Below, in pieces: positions 49,028 to 56,852 of a stretch of 64,000 bases of DNA. Location: contig NZ_MSYM01000020.1 in NCBI RefSeq assembly GCF_001938565.1, positions 124,001-188,000 on the forward strand. The letters are read 5' to 3'. Both the position numbers and the translations under genes were made by a program. How positions within the stretch are numbered: the first letter of the stretch is position 1; every line of letters begins with the position of its first letter. The notes under the pieces were generated by a model. The model saw nothing but the letters and a program-made list of their open reading frames with translations, was not told where the DNA came from and did not search any database. This stretch comes from Rhodoferax antarcticus ANT.BR. Lineage in GTDB: Bacteria; Pseudomonadota; Gammaproteobacteria; Burkholderiales; Burkholderiaceae_C.

Positions 49028-49044
49028 TGTCTTTCTCCGTTAAG

Positions 49045-49245
49045 TTACAGCCCGATAACCGGGTAATCGACCGTAGGTTTGTGCTCTGGAAATTTTGAGT
49101 AGTACGCCTCTTCCGGCGATTCGTCTTCCGTGCGATCCAACCAGCCTTCGTAATCGCGAACGGCCCCGCTGTTGTTATGTAGCGCAGCAATTCGCTGCAC
49201 TTCTAAAAACCATGGTTCGGGGCGCTTATGTGTGTGATTCTTCAT
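49045..49245 (-). CDS. Hypothetical protein with DYPVIGL tail
   Basis: 66 residues: MKNHTHKRPEPWFLEVQRIA..., ending TVDYPVIGL. AAAGGAGAAAA before the ATG. Confidence 0.6.
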   Translation of the reverse strand: MKNHTHKRPEPWFLEVQRIAALHNNSGAVRDYEGWLDRTEDESPEEAYYSKFPEHKPTVDYPVIGL

Positions 49246-49254
49246 TTTTCTCCT

Positions 49255-49485
49255 TTAAGACCGGGAATCTACGGATTGGACAATGTGCCAGTCAGTTGGC
49301 GAGGAATCAATATCCGCATTTAATCTGTATTGCGCCGCGACTTTCCAAGCCGCAACTTCGGCTGCGAGGAATACCTGGCGGGCTGCTGATCAGACACCAT
49401 CCTCACCCATCAGTCGAACTACCACGCGCTCTGGCACCAGTGCTGAAATGGCTTCTGCAGCTTCTATTGCGGTTTTGATTTTCAC
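49255..49485 (-). pseudogene. Small protein gene with an in-frame TGA
   Basis: GTG 49485 (AAGGA upstream) opens a 77-codon frame MKIKTAIEAAEAISALVPER. TGA at codon 32 (49390-49392) interrupts it, but the same frame continues SAARQVFLAAEVAAWKVAAQ to a TAA at 49255 next to a degenerate tail hairpin. A single TGG-to-TGA change would explain it. Confidence 0.55.
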
Positions 49486-49514
49486 AGTGGTTTCCTTTTT
49501 GTTTACTTGCGTTT

Positions 49515-49543
49515 ATTATAGTACGCCATGCGTACCAATACAA
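49515..49543 (-). promoter_or_regulatory. Class A promoter with GGTACGC/GCGTAC palindrome
   Basis: Leftward TTGTAT, 17 bp (TGGTACGCATGGCGTAC), TATAAT. Drives the tail-module operon 49485-47.4 kb. Confidence 0.85.
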
Positions 49544-49722
49544 GCGCTATAAAGGATGGCGGCAGAAAAGGCAATATCCTTGAACGCTTTGGTGCGTGCA
49601 ATCGCCTTATCTATTTTGGCGATCTCATCAGAATCCTCCGTGTCCGAATACACACTGCGCAACGAATCACGGTCATTCAATGCGCCATGCTTGATCACAC
49701 CCCGCAACTCTTCACGATTCAT
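49516..49722 (-). CDS. Hypothetical protein, 68 residues
   Basis: MNREELRGVIKHGALNDRDS..., AGGTCTTAT before the ATG. The last ten residues are read from the class A promoter, so the original end may have been lost. Unknown. Confidence 0.5.
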   Translation of the reverse strand: MNREELRGVIKHGALNDRDSLRSVYSDTEDSDEIAKIDKAIARTKAFKDIAFSAAILYSACIGTHGVL

Positions 49723-49749
49723 ATAAGACCTATTGAATTATGTGTAATT

Positions 49750-49785
49750 TGACATCCTCGCCGGCCTAAATGCGCGATGATTCCT
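49750..49785 (-). mobile_element. Right-end-like sequence of a second IS605-type element
   Basis: TTGACATCCTCGCCGGC...GATTCCTGC next to the tnpB remnant; the stem is less perfect than at 23929. Confidence 0.55.
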
Positions 49786-50623
49786 GCATCCAGAGGGCCA
49801 TATCCAGCCCGGCAGTGGTGCTTGCGCCCACCACCTCATTCATTGCAGCTTCACCGGCTTTCGCCTCCCCTGCAACGGAAATTTGGCAAAACGCCAAGTC
49901 AGCCATGAGAGCCAGTCCCCTTGCCAAGATGTTTTTGGCTGCATTCGTGTCCCGGTCATGCCCTATCCCACAGACACTGCACGTCCACTGGCGCACCGCC
50001 GAATAGCTTTTGCACCTGAGCATGGTTCTGAATGTGCTCCAGCCTGAGTCGTAAACACTTTTTGAGAGTGTCGTTTTCCCAAGGCCGCACGCATTCACGT
50101 CACCTACAAATATTGCCCCATTGTTTTGCACAAGCTCGGTGCTGAGTTTGTGCAAAAAGTCTCTACGCCGATTGGCGATCTGCGCATGCAGTGCCTTGAT
50201 CCGTTTTTTGCTGTTCGCTCGTTGAGCAACCGCGAGTTTCTGTTCTGCGCCACGGTAGATTCTTTGCGCTTCGATCTTGGTGCCATCGGACATGACGGCA
50301 AAGTCATTGAGGCCCAGGTCGATACCGATAGAGCCTTTACCCTGCGAACTTGGTGGCTTTTTAACATCCACCGTGACGTTGAGATACCAGCGACCTCGTG
50401 CGTCTTCGCAGAAGCTACCAGAACGCAGGTCGTAGTTTGCCAGTCCGTAGCTGTCCCACAAGGAGATTGGCTGGCCTTGGTAGTGGATCTGACCGTTCTT
50501 GTAGCGCAGGGCCACTGCCTTGACCGCAATCCAGCCAAGCGAGCGCTTGGCACCCCGGCTGGCACGCCAGCGTAGTTTGCATTTCTTGAATTGGCGGCGG
50601 CGGGTGCAGTATTCCTCAGACAC
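49766..50623 (-). pseudogene. tnpB: TnpB (IS605-type) with internal deletion and missing N-terminus
   Basis: 285 residues. RuvC I (GSIGIDLGLNDFAVMSDG) and RuvC III (GHDRDTNAAKNIL) remain. The first half of the zinc finger (CxxC present in the 23953 copy between MLKYK and WTCSVCG) is deleted, leaving only CSVC. The N-terminal region is also short for TnpB. No tnpA nearby. Inactive by inspection. Confidence 0.85.
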
Positions 50624-50659
50624 CGCGTTCAGTCCAGAGACCCCACACTAGACCAAAAG

Positions 50660-51673
50660 CTATCCGCACACCTTCTCAGTGGCTGGTTTAAACACCGACT
50701 TCAGATCGCCCTTGGACACCGCCGACAGCGACCACTCATAAGCCATGAGCATCCCGTCTTCCTCCCTCACAAAGTACCCATCTTTCAAAATCTTCGAGAC
50801 ACCGCGTTCAGCCAGCACCAAGACTTCATCTCTGCTAGGTGTGACTGAAAGGCCAGCATGTTTTCGTTCGAACGCTAATTCCAAACCGGCTCTAACCTGC
50901 GCATTGGCAGAAAGCTCAGACAGGATGGAGATTGCGCGTTGCTTATCAATGAACGTTTGTGCCTCGACACCATCACGAGCCCACATTAAGCAATTGAGCT
51001 TCTTTTCAACTCGCCCAAGCTCCACCAGACGGAGATCGTCGATAGTCTTCACCTTGCCGATGAACCTGCTGTTGTTAATCGCAGTGATATGCGACCTTGA
51101 CGTGTAAGCTTCAACAGCATGTCGCTCCAATGACCAAACGTAACCGAAGTTAACCCATTTGCGAAACGAAACAATGCAGCACGTAGCGCTTCGGCGCTCC
51201 AAGACCGTCCACAAGCATTGGTGTATATCAATGCCTGTAAAGCGTTGCGCCGTATTGAAGTCAATGCCCTGGCGGATAAGGACATCAACAGTCTCGGTTA
51301 GACGTGAAATCGATATCGGCCATGGCCCATCGTCTTCGATTACTTCGTACCAGGGGTATGACCAAGACAGCGGTGGTGCAATTGGTAACGGGTCTTTACC
51401 GGCCATCAAACGTTTGAACAGACAAGACTTTTCCTTTTCCTGTGCATCATCAAAATGATTGACAACCCTAAAGAAAGCGCGGATCTCATCATCGTTTTTT
51501 TGGCCTTGATCATGAAATGCGGCCCGGTCTTTGTCAGATAACTCAGAAATCAGTCTTTTTATATTATCTTCAATAACCTTGTCATATAAAACCGATGCAT
51601 TAAAATATCTGAGACGATCAACTTGACTCACGTAATCAGTAGGTTCAGTAAAATCAAATTTAGAAAAACTCAT
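50660..51673 (-). CDS. Hypothetical protein, 337 residues
   Basis: MSFSKFDFTEPTDYVSQVDR... at 51673, with GGGG 6 bases upstream. Helical, soluble. YPWYEVIEDDGPWPISISRL in the middle. Pairs with the following upstream gene (21-base gap). No family recognised. Confidence 0.7.
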   Translation of the reverse strand: MSFSKFDFTEPTDYVSQVDRLRYFNASVLYDKVIEDNIKRLISELSDKDRAAFHDQGQKNDDEIRAFFRVVNHFDDAQEKEKSCLFKRLMAGKDPLPIAPPLSWSYPWYEVIEDDGPWPISISRLTETVDVLIRQGIDFNTAQRFTGIDIHQCLWTVLERRSATCCIVSFRKWVNFGYVWSLERHAVEAYTSRSHITAINNSRFIGKVKTIDDLRLVELGRVEKKLNCLMWARDGVEAQTFIDKQRAISILSELSANAQVRAGLELAFERKHAGLSVTPSRDEVLVLAERGVSKILKDGYFVREEDGMLMAYEWSLSAVSKGDLKSVFKPATEKVCG

Positions 51674-51694
51674 CGTAAACCCCATTAGAAATTG

Positions 51695-52345
51695 TCAAGA
51701 AGAAAAAACGGTATTTGTTCGCAAATCTTGTTTTGTTTTTAATCTGTTCTTCCGCTTTTCGTAGCGCAACTGATTTTGAACTCTCAGAGCGTCAATAGCC
51801 GAATCGGTGTTTTCTTTCCAATCAATTTTAATCTTTCGACTCATTTTGACAGCAAGCTTGGACATTTCTTCAGCGCGAGTAGTTATGGCAACAGAATGCC
51901 CAGCAGCCATAACCCGAACCGCTCTCAAGAGATCAACAATGGTTTTTCGTTCGATTAGCATTTCTTCAATACCATCGATCAATTTTTTTACTAACGGATC
52001 ACTTGGCAAACTCTTTCCAACTCGCAAATCTGACATTTTTTCAAACCTATCAACTGCATCGAGTTGAACAAAGCGCCAGCGTCCAGAAACGAACTTCACC
52101 ATCTTGCCAGCAACAGGGCAATACTCATAATGAGACTGACCATTGATCAGCCATTCTTCGTGCTTTATGAATTTAAATAGTAAACGGCCATCCAAAAATG
52201 GTTGCGAGCGCTCCAAAAGATCGTTCCACAAAAAAATCGACTGATCGATTTGCATTATGTTTTTCACCAAACGCTCAACGGAATCAGTGCAAGCCGAGAC
52301 AATGATGTCGGAAAAACCAGGTACATAAGGGTTTTTTTTAGCCAT
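51695..52345 (-). CDS. Hypothetical protein, 216 residues
   Basis: MAKKNPYVPGFSDIIVSACT..., highly charged, ending in a basic helix (RYEKRKNRLKTKQDL). Low GC. First gene of a two-gene operon with a terminator-like hairpin in its leader. Confidence 0.7.
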   Translation of the reverse strand: MAKKNPYVPGFSDIIVSACTDSVERLVKNIMQIDQSIFLWNDLLERSQPFLDGRLLFKFIKHEEWLINGQSHYEYCPVAGKMVKFVSGRWRFVQLDAVDRFEKMSDLRVGKSLPSDPLVKKLIDGIEEMLIERKTIVDLLRAVRVMAAGHSVAITTRAEEMSKLAVKMSRKIKIDWKENTDSAIDALRVQNQLRYEKRKNRLKTKQDLRTNTVFSS

Positions 52346-52382
52346 TCAACATCACATTTCTAATTTTAAGAACAAACGAAAA

Positions 52383-52407
52383 CGCCCACCCGGTTCCGGG
52401 GTGGGCG
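52383..52407 (-). terminator. Terminator or attenuator in the leader of the 52345 gene
   Basis: CGCCCACCC / GGGTGGGCG 9-bp stem followed leftward by TTTTCGTTTG, ahead of the ATG at 52345. The gene must be read through it or started downstream, so attenuation is possible. The surrounding stretch 52346-52696 has no gene. Confidence 0.65.
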
Positions 52408-52547
52408 CTCGTTTACGCAGAAGCGAACTTGGTCGCAAGCCGGGTTGAAATGAAATGTCACTTCCAAGAACCTTCAATCCAGCAGGTAGAACCAACCAAG
52501 TGCAGGTCAACATCCCTGTATTCCTGCGGAAAGAATAGTAGCACAAC

Positions 52548-52565
52548 AGCAATGTTTGCAACACA
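52548..52565 (+). promoter_or_regulatory. Class B element: AGCAAT-GTTTGCAACACAA
   Basis: Rightward orientation, about 130 bp upstream of the gene at 52697; the -10-like part is weak here. Confidence 0.45.
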
Positions 52566-52696
52566 ATTTGAAAGGGTGCATGAGTTTGATTTCATTTTCA
52601 CGCGAAAATAAATGGCGAGTGTTGCTTTAAATCAACATTACGCACCAAAAATTGAACTCTCACTTAGACTCAAGCGATTGTAATTAGAAACCAGTC

Positions 52697-53749
52697 ATGA
52701 AAAACCAAACAATCACATACATTGCAGCGGCTTGCCTATCGCTTCTTGCAACAACGCAAGCATCAGCGGGGCTATTTGACAATCTGACGAAATCGTTAGC
52801 TGATGCAGTTGATGGTATCAATCAAAAAGTTGAAGAAAAGCGTCTTAAAGAATATGAGGCCGTGCAAGACAAGCAACTTTTAGAAGCTTTTTACCCAGCA
52901 AGTGAAGATGGTAAAAAAAGAACCATTGCGCAAGACATTAAGACTGCAATGCCATCGGTCAAGTTTGTCAAATTGACGCCATCATCAATAACACTGTCAT
53001 TTGGCATGTTTAGGGCCAATACCATGGCAAGCATCTCATCGGAAATGAGTAGATACACCTACCAAACACAAGACGATGCAATTGGAAAAAAATACCTGTC
53101 AATTGCAGAAATGCGCGGCAATACTGTCAAGAACTACCGGCCACAGCTAGGCGGCATGATCAACAATTTCTTTGACCAACATTTTATATTTACAACGATT
53201 CCACACATCGTCAACTGGATCGATAAAGATAATGTACTCATCGAATATTCATCCTCGGGTTCAATTGTGTCATTTATGACCAGATCGCACCAAGCCAGTA
53301 CAGGTTACGGTGTTTTGAGCGATCAATACACCAACATCTATTTTGGTGCAGCAAATGCACAGGTGCTTGAGAACAAGATTGGCAACAATGTGTTCGAAAA
53401 CAATTTCCTTCGTGTGGCCACACTGTCATCGAACCCAGCCGCCACACATTCAAGCAACACAATCCCATTGACCAATACGCAAGAAAGTACACTCGATTCA
53501 CCTCAAGACAGTTCAAGCAACGTCATCGGCAAACCTTCTGGCACGGCAATTCTCATCAGACCAGGCAAACCCGATATTCTGGTGGCGACTCAGGGCGACG
53601 AGATGGCCCCTATCCGACAGCGTGAACCTGCACAGGGGAACCCTGACAAACGCCTGCAAATGCTCATTCAGTTGGGTGAGTTGAAAAAATCGGGTGTACT
53701 CACTGACCAAGAATTTATAACGGAAAAGCAAAGAATCCTGGGTAACTGA
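52697..53749 (+). CDS. Exported protein with C-terminal SHOCT domain
   Basis: 350 residues. Signal peptide MKNQTITYIAAACLSLLATT + QASA, a helical segment, a mixed core, a long S/T-rich linker, and a final SHOCT domain (LGELKKSGVLTDQEFITEK). SHOCT domains are short oligomerisation motifs. Probably periplasmic. One of few rightward genes; promoter not clear. Confidence 0.8.
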   Translation: MKNQTITYIAAACLSLLATTQASAGLFDNLTKSLADAVDGINQKVEEKRLKEYEAVQDKQLLEAFYPASEDGKKRTIAQDIKTAMPSVKFVKLTPSSITLSFGMFRANTMASISSEMSRYTYQTQDDAIGKKYLSIAEMRGNTVKNYRPQLGGMINNFFDQHFIFTTIPHIVNWIDKDNVLIEYSSSGSIVSFMTRSHQASTGYGVLSDQYTNIYFGAANAQVLENKIGNNVFENNFLRVATLSSNPAATHSSNTIPLTNTQESTLDSPQDSSSNVIGKPSGTAILIRPGKPDILVATQGDEMAPIRQREPAQGNPDKRLQMLIQLGELKKSGVLTDQEFITEKQRILGN

Positions 53750-53812
53750 CAGGCTCGCACACACCGGGCAGAGAAGAAGTTGTTTGCAGGCTTCACCAAA
53801 TCAATAATGCTC

Positions 53813-54151
53813 TCATGCTGCCGGGCGCATGGTGATGCACATGCCGCGCCGGAGACTGCGAAGCAACACCTCACCGGGTATACCTTTGCCCTCTGGTGGG
53901 GCCGTAATGGTTACTGTGTCGCCTTCGGCGGTCACGTTGAGTACGGGTAGCCCTTCGGGCGAATACGTGCCACCTGAGCGCGTTTTGACGGCATGCCGGG
54001 TCAGGTGATTGACTGGCTCCGCAAGATGCGCATTGATGCGCTGAATCATGTCGCGGTTCATCGGGTGTGCGGGCAAGCGCGCAATGTAGTCGCGCACTCC
54101 GGCAAGGAAGTCGAGCGTCGCGCCGTGGCGCTCGTCGGTTGAAAACTGCAT
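53813..54151 (-). CDS. Hypothetical protein, 112 residues
   Basis: MQFSTDERHGATLDFLAGVR..., AAAGGGGCAGC before the ATG. A short beta hairpin (LNVTAEGDTVTITAPPEG) at the end. Unknown. Confidence 0.65.
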   Translation of the reverse strand: MQFSTDERHGATLDFLAGVRDYIARLPAHPMNRDMIQRINAHLAEPVNHLTRHAVKTRSGGTYSPEGLPVLNVTAEGDTVTITAPPEGKGIPGEVLLRSLRRGMCITMRPAA

Positions 54152-54254
54152 GCTGCCCCTTTATGGTCGGTCACTGTATTCAATTTGGCCCATTGTAGAA
54201 AAGATGCCCAAGAACAAATTCACAAATGTAAATTGGCTCTAATCTATTCATTGA

Positions 54255-54341
54255 CTGGCGAAGCTCTGAATTAAATTTATGAATTGGCGCTCGCCAATCG
54301 TTTCTTTTTTGCGGTGCATGCGAGATTGGCGAGCGCACAAA
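54255..54341. repeat. Long covarying hairpin element, copy 1
   Basis: GGCGAAGCTC, 16-20 bases, then a 13-bp stem GCGCTCGCCAATC (54287-54299) / GATTGGCGAGCGC (54324-54336) with a 24-base loop ending GCGGTGCATGCGA. Family member with 55.9, 56.3, 62.0 and 63.8 kb. Confidence 0.75.
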
Positions 54342-54395
54342 AAAACCGGTCGCCGTGGCTTACTGCGGTGGCGGTATGATAATTGCAACAATCGA

Positions 54396-54896
54396 TTAAG
54401 GGGCGCAAGTGAACTCTGTGACCAACAGGTTCAATGCGCTGTTGAGTGAAGCTGCGTTAACGGTTGTAAACCCTGCCGAAGCGATAGCTGCATACCATGC
54501 GCTCGGGTTGGCGGCTTGACTCGCATTGGTCACAACCAGGTCGGTGATTGGCGTGATGTTTAAAGTCCCCTTGTTCAATGCAACGGAGTGCAGTTGCAAG
54601 GTGTTTGTCACGCCATTGACGGTTCCGCCGCTGAGTTGCGCTGCACATGGAAATGTTTGATCGGAAAGAACAACTTGCCAAAGGCCGGAACTACTTGTCG
54701 GCTGACTTGTAAGCTTCGCGCCACTGGTGCAAGTCACACTCACGTTGGCACCAACCACAGGCGCACCGACCGCTGCGGTACCAGACAAAATGCCTGGGGA
54801 TGGGGTAGCAACAGAGGCGCTTCCGCCACCGCCACAAGCCGAAAGGACTGCAGCCGAAAGGCAAGTCAAAGTGAAGTGTTTGAAAGAAAGGTTCAT
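54396..54896 (-). CDS. Truncated lipoprotein
   Basis: 166 residues from MNLSFKHFTLTCLSAAVLSA followed by CGGGG, a lipobox (LSAC). The mature part has a beta-sandwich-like segment (VVGANVSVTC) and a domain usually followed by much more sequence in related outer-membrane lipoproteins; here it stops after TEFTCAP. The stop lies next to the hairpin element, suggesting truncation by a rearrangement. Confidence 0.6.
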   Translation of the reverse strand: MNLSFKHFTLTCLSAAVLSACGGGGSASVATPSPGILSGTAAVGAPVVGANVSVTCTSGAKLTSQPTSSSGLWQVVLSDQTFPCAAQLSGGTVNGVTNTLQLHSVALNKGTLNITPITDLVVTNASQAANPSAWYAAIASAGFTTVNAASLNSALNLLVTEFTCAP

Positions 54897-54924
54897 GAAA
54901 GCTACATTGATTGTCAGGAAGTAT

Positions 54925-54943
54925 AGTGTTGCAAACATCATTT
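54925..54943 (-). promoter_or_regulatory. Class B element: ATGAT-GTTTGCAACACTA
   Basis: Leftward, about 30 bp upstream of the lipoprotein start at 54896. Confidence 0.5.
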
Positions 54944-54992
54944 GCGATTGCGAGTGATAAAAATCCCAGAATCTCAAAAAAAAGCGTTAAAG

Positions 54993-55211
54993 ATGAACAA
55001 GATTGCCACTCTTACTGCATTGTTGTTGATGATCTCCACTATCACATCTTTGCTTTTACTCAAGGCATTTAAAGACACTCGACCTGTAGGACAAAAAGGA
55101 ATTGCAGGCACACACTTGTCCAATAGTAAGAAGCTTGCAGTAATTCAAATCGCTTTGCTGATGACATTAGATATGGCATGTATTGTTGCCATTTTGTTCC
55201 TCTGGATCTGA
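54993..55211 (+). CDS. Two-helix membrane protein
   Basis: 72 residues from MNKIATLTALLLMISTITSL: hydrophobic helices at about 5-24 and 48-70 separated by a polar loop. The longer frame starts upstream without a ribosome-binding site. Weak GTTAAAG before the ATG. Confidence 0.55.
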   Translation: MNKIATLTALLLMISTITSLLLLKAFKDTRPVGQKGIAGTHLSNSKKLAVIQIALLMTLDMACIVAILFLWI

Positions 55212-55226
55212 TTGATCAAAAAGGAA

Positions 55227-55254
55227 AAGCTCACCGAAATAAATCAGTGAGCTT
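55227..55254 (-). terminator. Rho-independent terminator
   Basis: AAGCTCAC / GTGAGCTT stem; leftward TTTTCC follows. Ends the damaged membrane-protein unit to its right. Confidence 0.75.
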
Positions 55255-55313
55255 AGGGGGTGACAATCAATCAAATCAACAGAACAAAGCTGTGACTGAC
55301 GAATCGAGCGTTA

Positions 55314-55818
55314 TTAGACGAGAACAAGATCCTGGGCCTTTGTCGGCTCAGAAACAACAACATTGGAATCAGCGTTAACCTGGTCAGGGAAAAAGAACTG
55401 AGCGGCAGTGACAAGATGGAAAAGGCGGAAATGTGCCGCTTTAGCCGTCCGTGAATCGATTGCAGATAACTGTTTACACAAGTCAAGAGCAACTTCAATT
55501 TGTGCGTCAGTCGCAGTAAACTCATGACGACGGCGCAAAGATAAGCCGACAAACCAACAAACGTGAATCGATTGCAGATAACTGTTTACACAAGTCAAGA
55601 GCAACTTCAATTTGTGCGTCAGTCGCAGTAAACTCATGACGACGGCGCAAAGATAAGCCGACAAAGCAACAAACAATACCGACTGTAAAGCCGATGATGT
55701 AAGTCGCAAAGGACGGCATCGATTCAATATTCATGCTGACAAGACAGTTAATCAAGAAAAACACAGAGATGGCCAAAGCGATCTTGTAAGAATCAGAGAT
55801 TGAGCGAAATTTGAACAT
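55314..55818 (-). pseudogene. Membrane protein broken by a 112-bp tandem duplication
   Basis: ATG 55818 (AAAGGT 7 bases upstream) encodes MFKFRSISDSYKIALAISVF, with two membrane helices and a cytoplasmic tail. The segment GLSLRRRHEFTATDAQIEVA...LSAIDSR is encoded twice, at 55563-55674 and 55451-55562. 112 is not a multiple of three, so the first frame ends early (55522) and the original C-terminus (TAKAAHFRLFHLVTAAQF...) is out of frame. Removing one copy restores a protein of about 130 residues. Confidence 0.8.
55451..55674. repeat. 112-bp tandem duplication
   Basis: Two adjacent copies, 55451-55562 and 55563-55674, differing by at most a base or two. Confidence 0.9.
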
Positions 55819-55838
55819 GGTGAATACCTTTCAGAAAT

Positions 55839-56080
55839 GGCCAACGAAAATGTTGTGCCTGGTTGGTAATGTCTACATCTCGGAAAGTCGCATTCGGGAG
55901 CGAAGCCCAAAACAAAACGGCGGGGTGTTGCGCTCGCAACCGTGTCATTGTTGCGGTGAGTGCGAGGTTGCGAGCGCACACTAAGACATTGACCGGAATT
56001 TCTTTTGCGGCAGTTGCGCCTTTCGCGGCTGGAGCTGCATCAGCAGCGGATTGCCGTTTGATTGACTGTGCGGGCAAAAT
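55839..56080. repeat. 242-bp direct repeat, copy A (leader + hairpin element)
   Basis: Same as 56225-56466. Contains a class C leader core (55863-55873) with stem CAAC-GAAAAT-GTTG, and the long hairpin element with arms 55929-55941 / 55966-55978. No gene inside. The stretch 55819-56472 is non-coding. Confidence 0.9.
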
Positions 56081-56104
56081 CCGGGTGGCGATAGCCAAAA
56101 AAAA

Positions 56105-56137
56105 AGCCCCAAATCAAATCGAATTTGAAATGGGGCT
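56105..56137 (-). terminator. Rho-independent terminator
   Basis: AGCCCCA / TGGGGCT with an inner AAATC-AAATCGAATTT arm and a leftward run of nine T. No gene directly upstream; an orphan left by the duplication. Confidence 0.75.
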
Positions 56138-56169
56138 CGGGGGGTGACAGTCAAAATGACGCAAAAAAA

Positions 56170-56211
56170 GGCCAACGAAAATGTTGTGCCTGGTTGGTAA
56201 TGTCTACATCT
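56170..56211. repeat. Partial third copy of the leader
   Basis: First 42 bases of the 242-bp repeat, including the leader core GACATTACCAA (56194-56204). Confidence 0.85.
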
Positions 56212-56224
56212 TGACACAAAAAAA

Positions 56225-56466
56225 GGCCAACGAAAATGTTGTGCCTGGTTGGTAATGTCTACATCTCGGAAAGTCGCATTCGGGAGCGAAGCCCAAAACA
56301 AAACGGCGGGGTGTTGCGCTCGCAACCGTGTCATTGTTGCGGTGAGTGCGAGGTTGCGAGCGCACACTAAGACATTGACCGGAATTTCTTTTGCGGCAGT
56401 TGCGCCTTTCGCGGCTGGAGCTGCATCAGCAGCGGATTGCCGTTTGATTGACTGTGCGGGCAAAAT
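56225..56466. repeat. 242-bp direct repeat, copy B
   Basis: Second full copy; leader core 56249-56259; hairpin arms 56315-56327 / 56352-56364. Confidence 0.9.
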
Positions 56467-56472
56467 GTCGGC

Positions 56473-56680
56473 ATGAAATTGATCACGACACCCGCACAGT
56501 GGAACCGATGGCTCCAGGATGAAGTCGGGCGATATGGCGACCAGGACTACCTTGCCCCACTACGTTTCCCTTGCTACGGCTAGCTGGGGGCAAGAAACGC
56601 TCAAACCGATCTACCTGTACGCGCATGACGTTGACGCAATGGCCATTGAATTGATGGCGGCGGGTCAGCGGACGCTGTAA
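56473..56680 (+). pseudogene. Frameshifted small protein
   Basis: ATG 56473 gives MKLITTPAQWNRWLQDEVGR...RFPCYG and a TAG; removing one base there continues SWGQETLKPIYLYAHDVDAM to a TAA at 56680. Joined length about 69 residues. Unknown family. No clear ribosome-binding site. Confidence 0.5.
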
Positions 56681-56784
56681 ATGAGGAAAAGGCCCATCCC
56701 ACTCAGCACGCTCTTCAATGTCGCATTGCATTGATCCATCCTTTCAGGATGAATCAATGCCGGGTGGCGATAGCCCAAATGAGA

Positions 56785-56819
56785 AAGCCCCTTGATCAAC
56801 GTAGTTGAAAAAGAGGCTT
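56785..56819 (-). terminator. Terminator-like hairpin
   Basis: AAGCC / GGCTT with inner TTGATCAAC-GTA-GTTGA arm, 34 bases beyond the stop of the 56853 gene. Confidence 0.55.
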
Positions 56820-56852
56820 CAGGGTTGGACAAGTAATCTAGTGGCCAGTAGG

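Noticed and set aside
3500..49485. Genetic code change with TGA read as tryptophan
   Set aside because: Dozens of tightly coupled genes in the window stop at TGA (ATGA and TGATG overlaps).
49766..50623. Active RNA-guided TnpB nuclease
   Set aside because: Half the zinc finger and part of the N-terminus are deleted.
54255..54341. Integron attC site
   Set aside because: The hairpin geometry is suggestive, but I see no GTTRRRY / RYYYAAC core sites at the ends and no integrase in the window.
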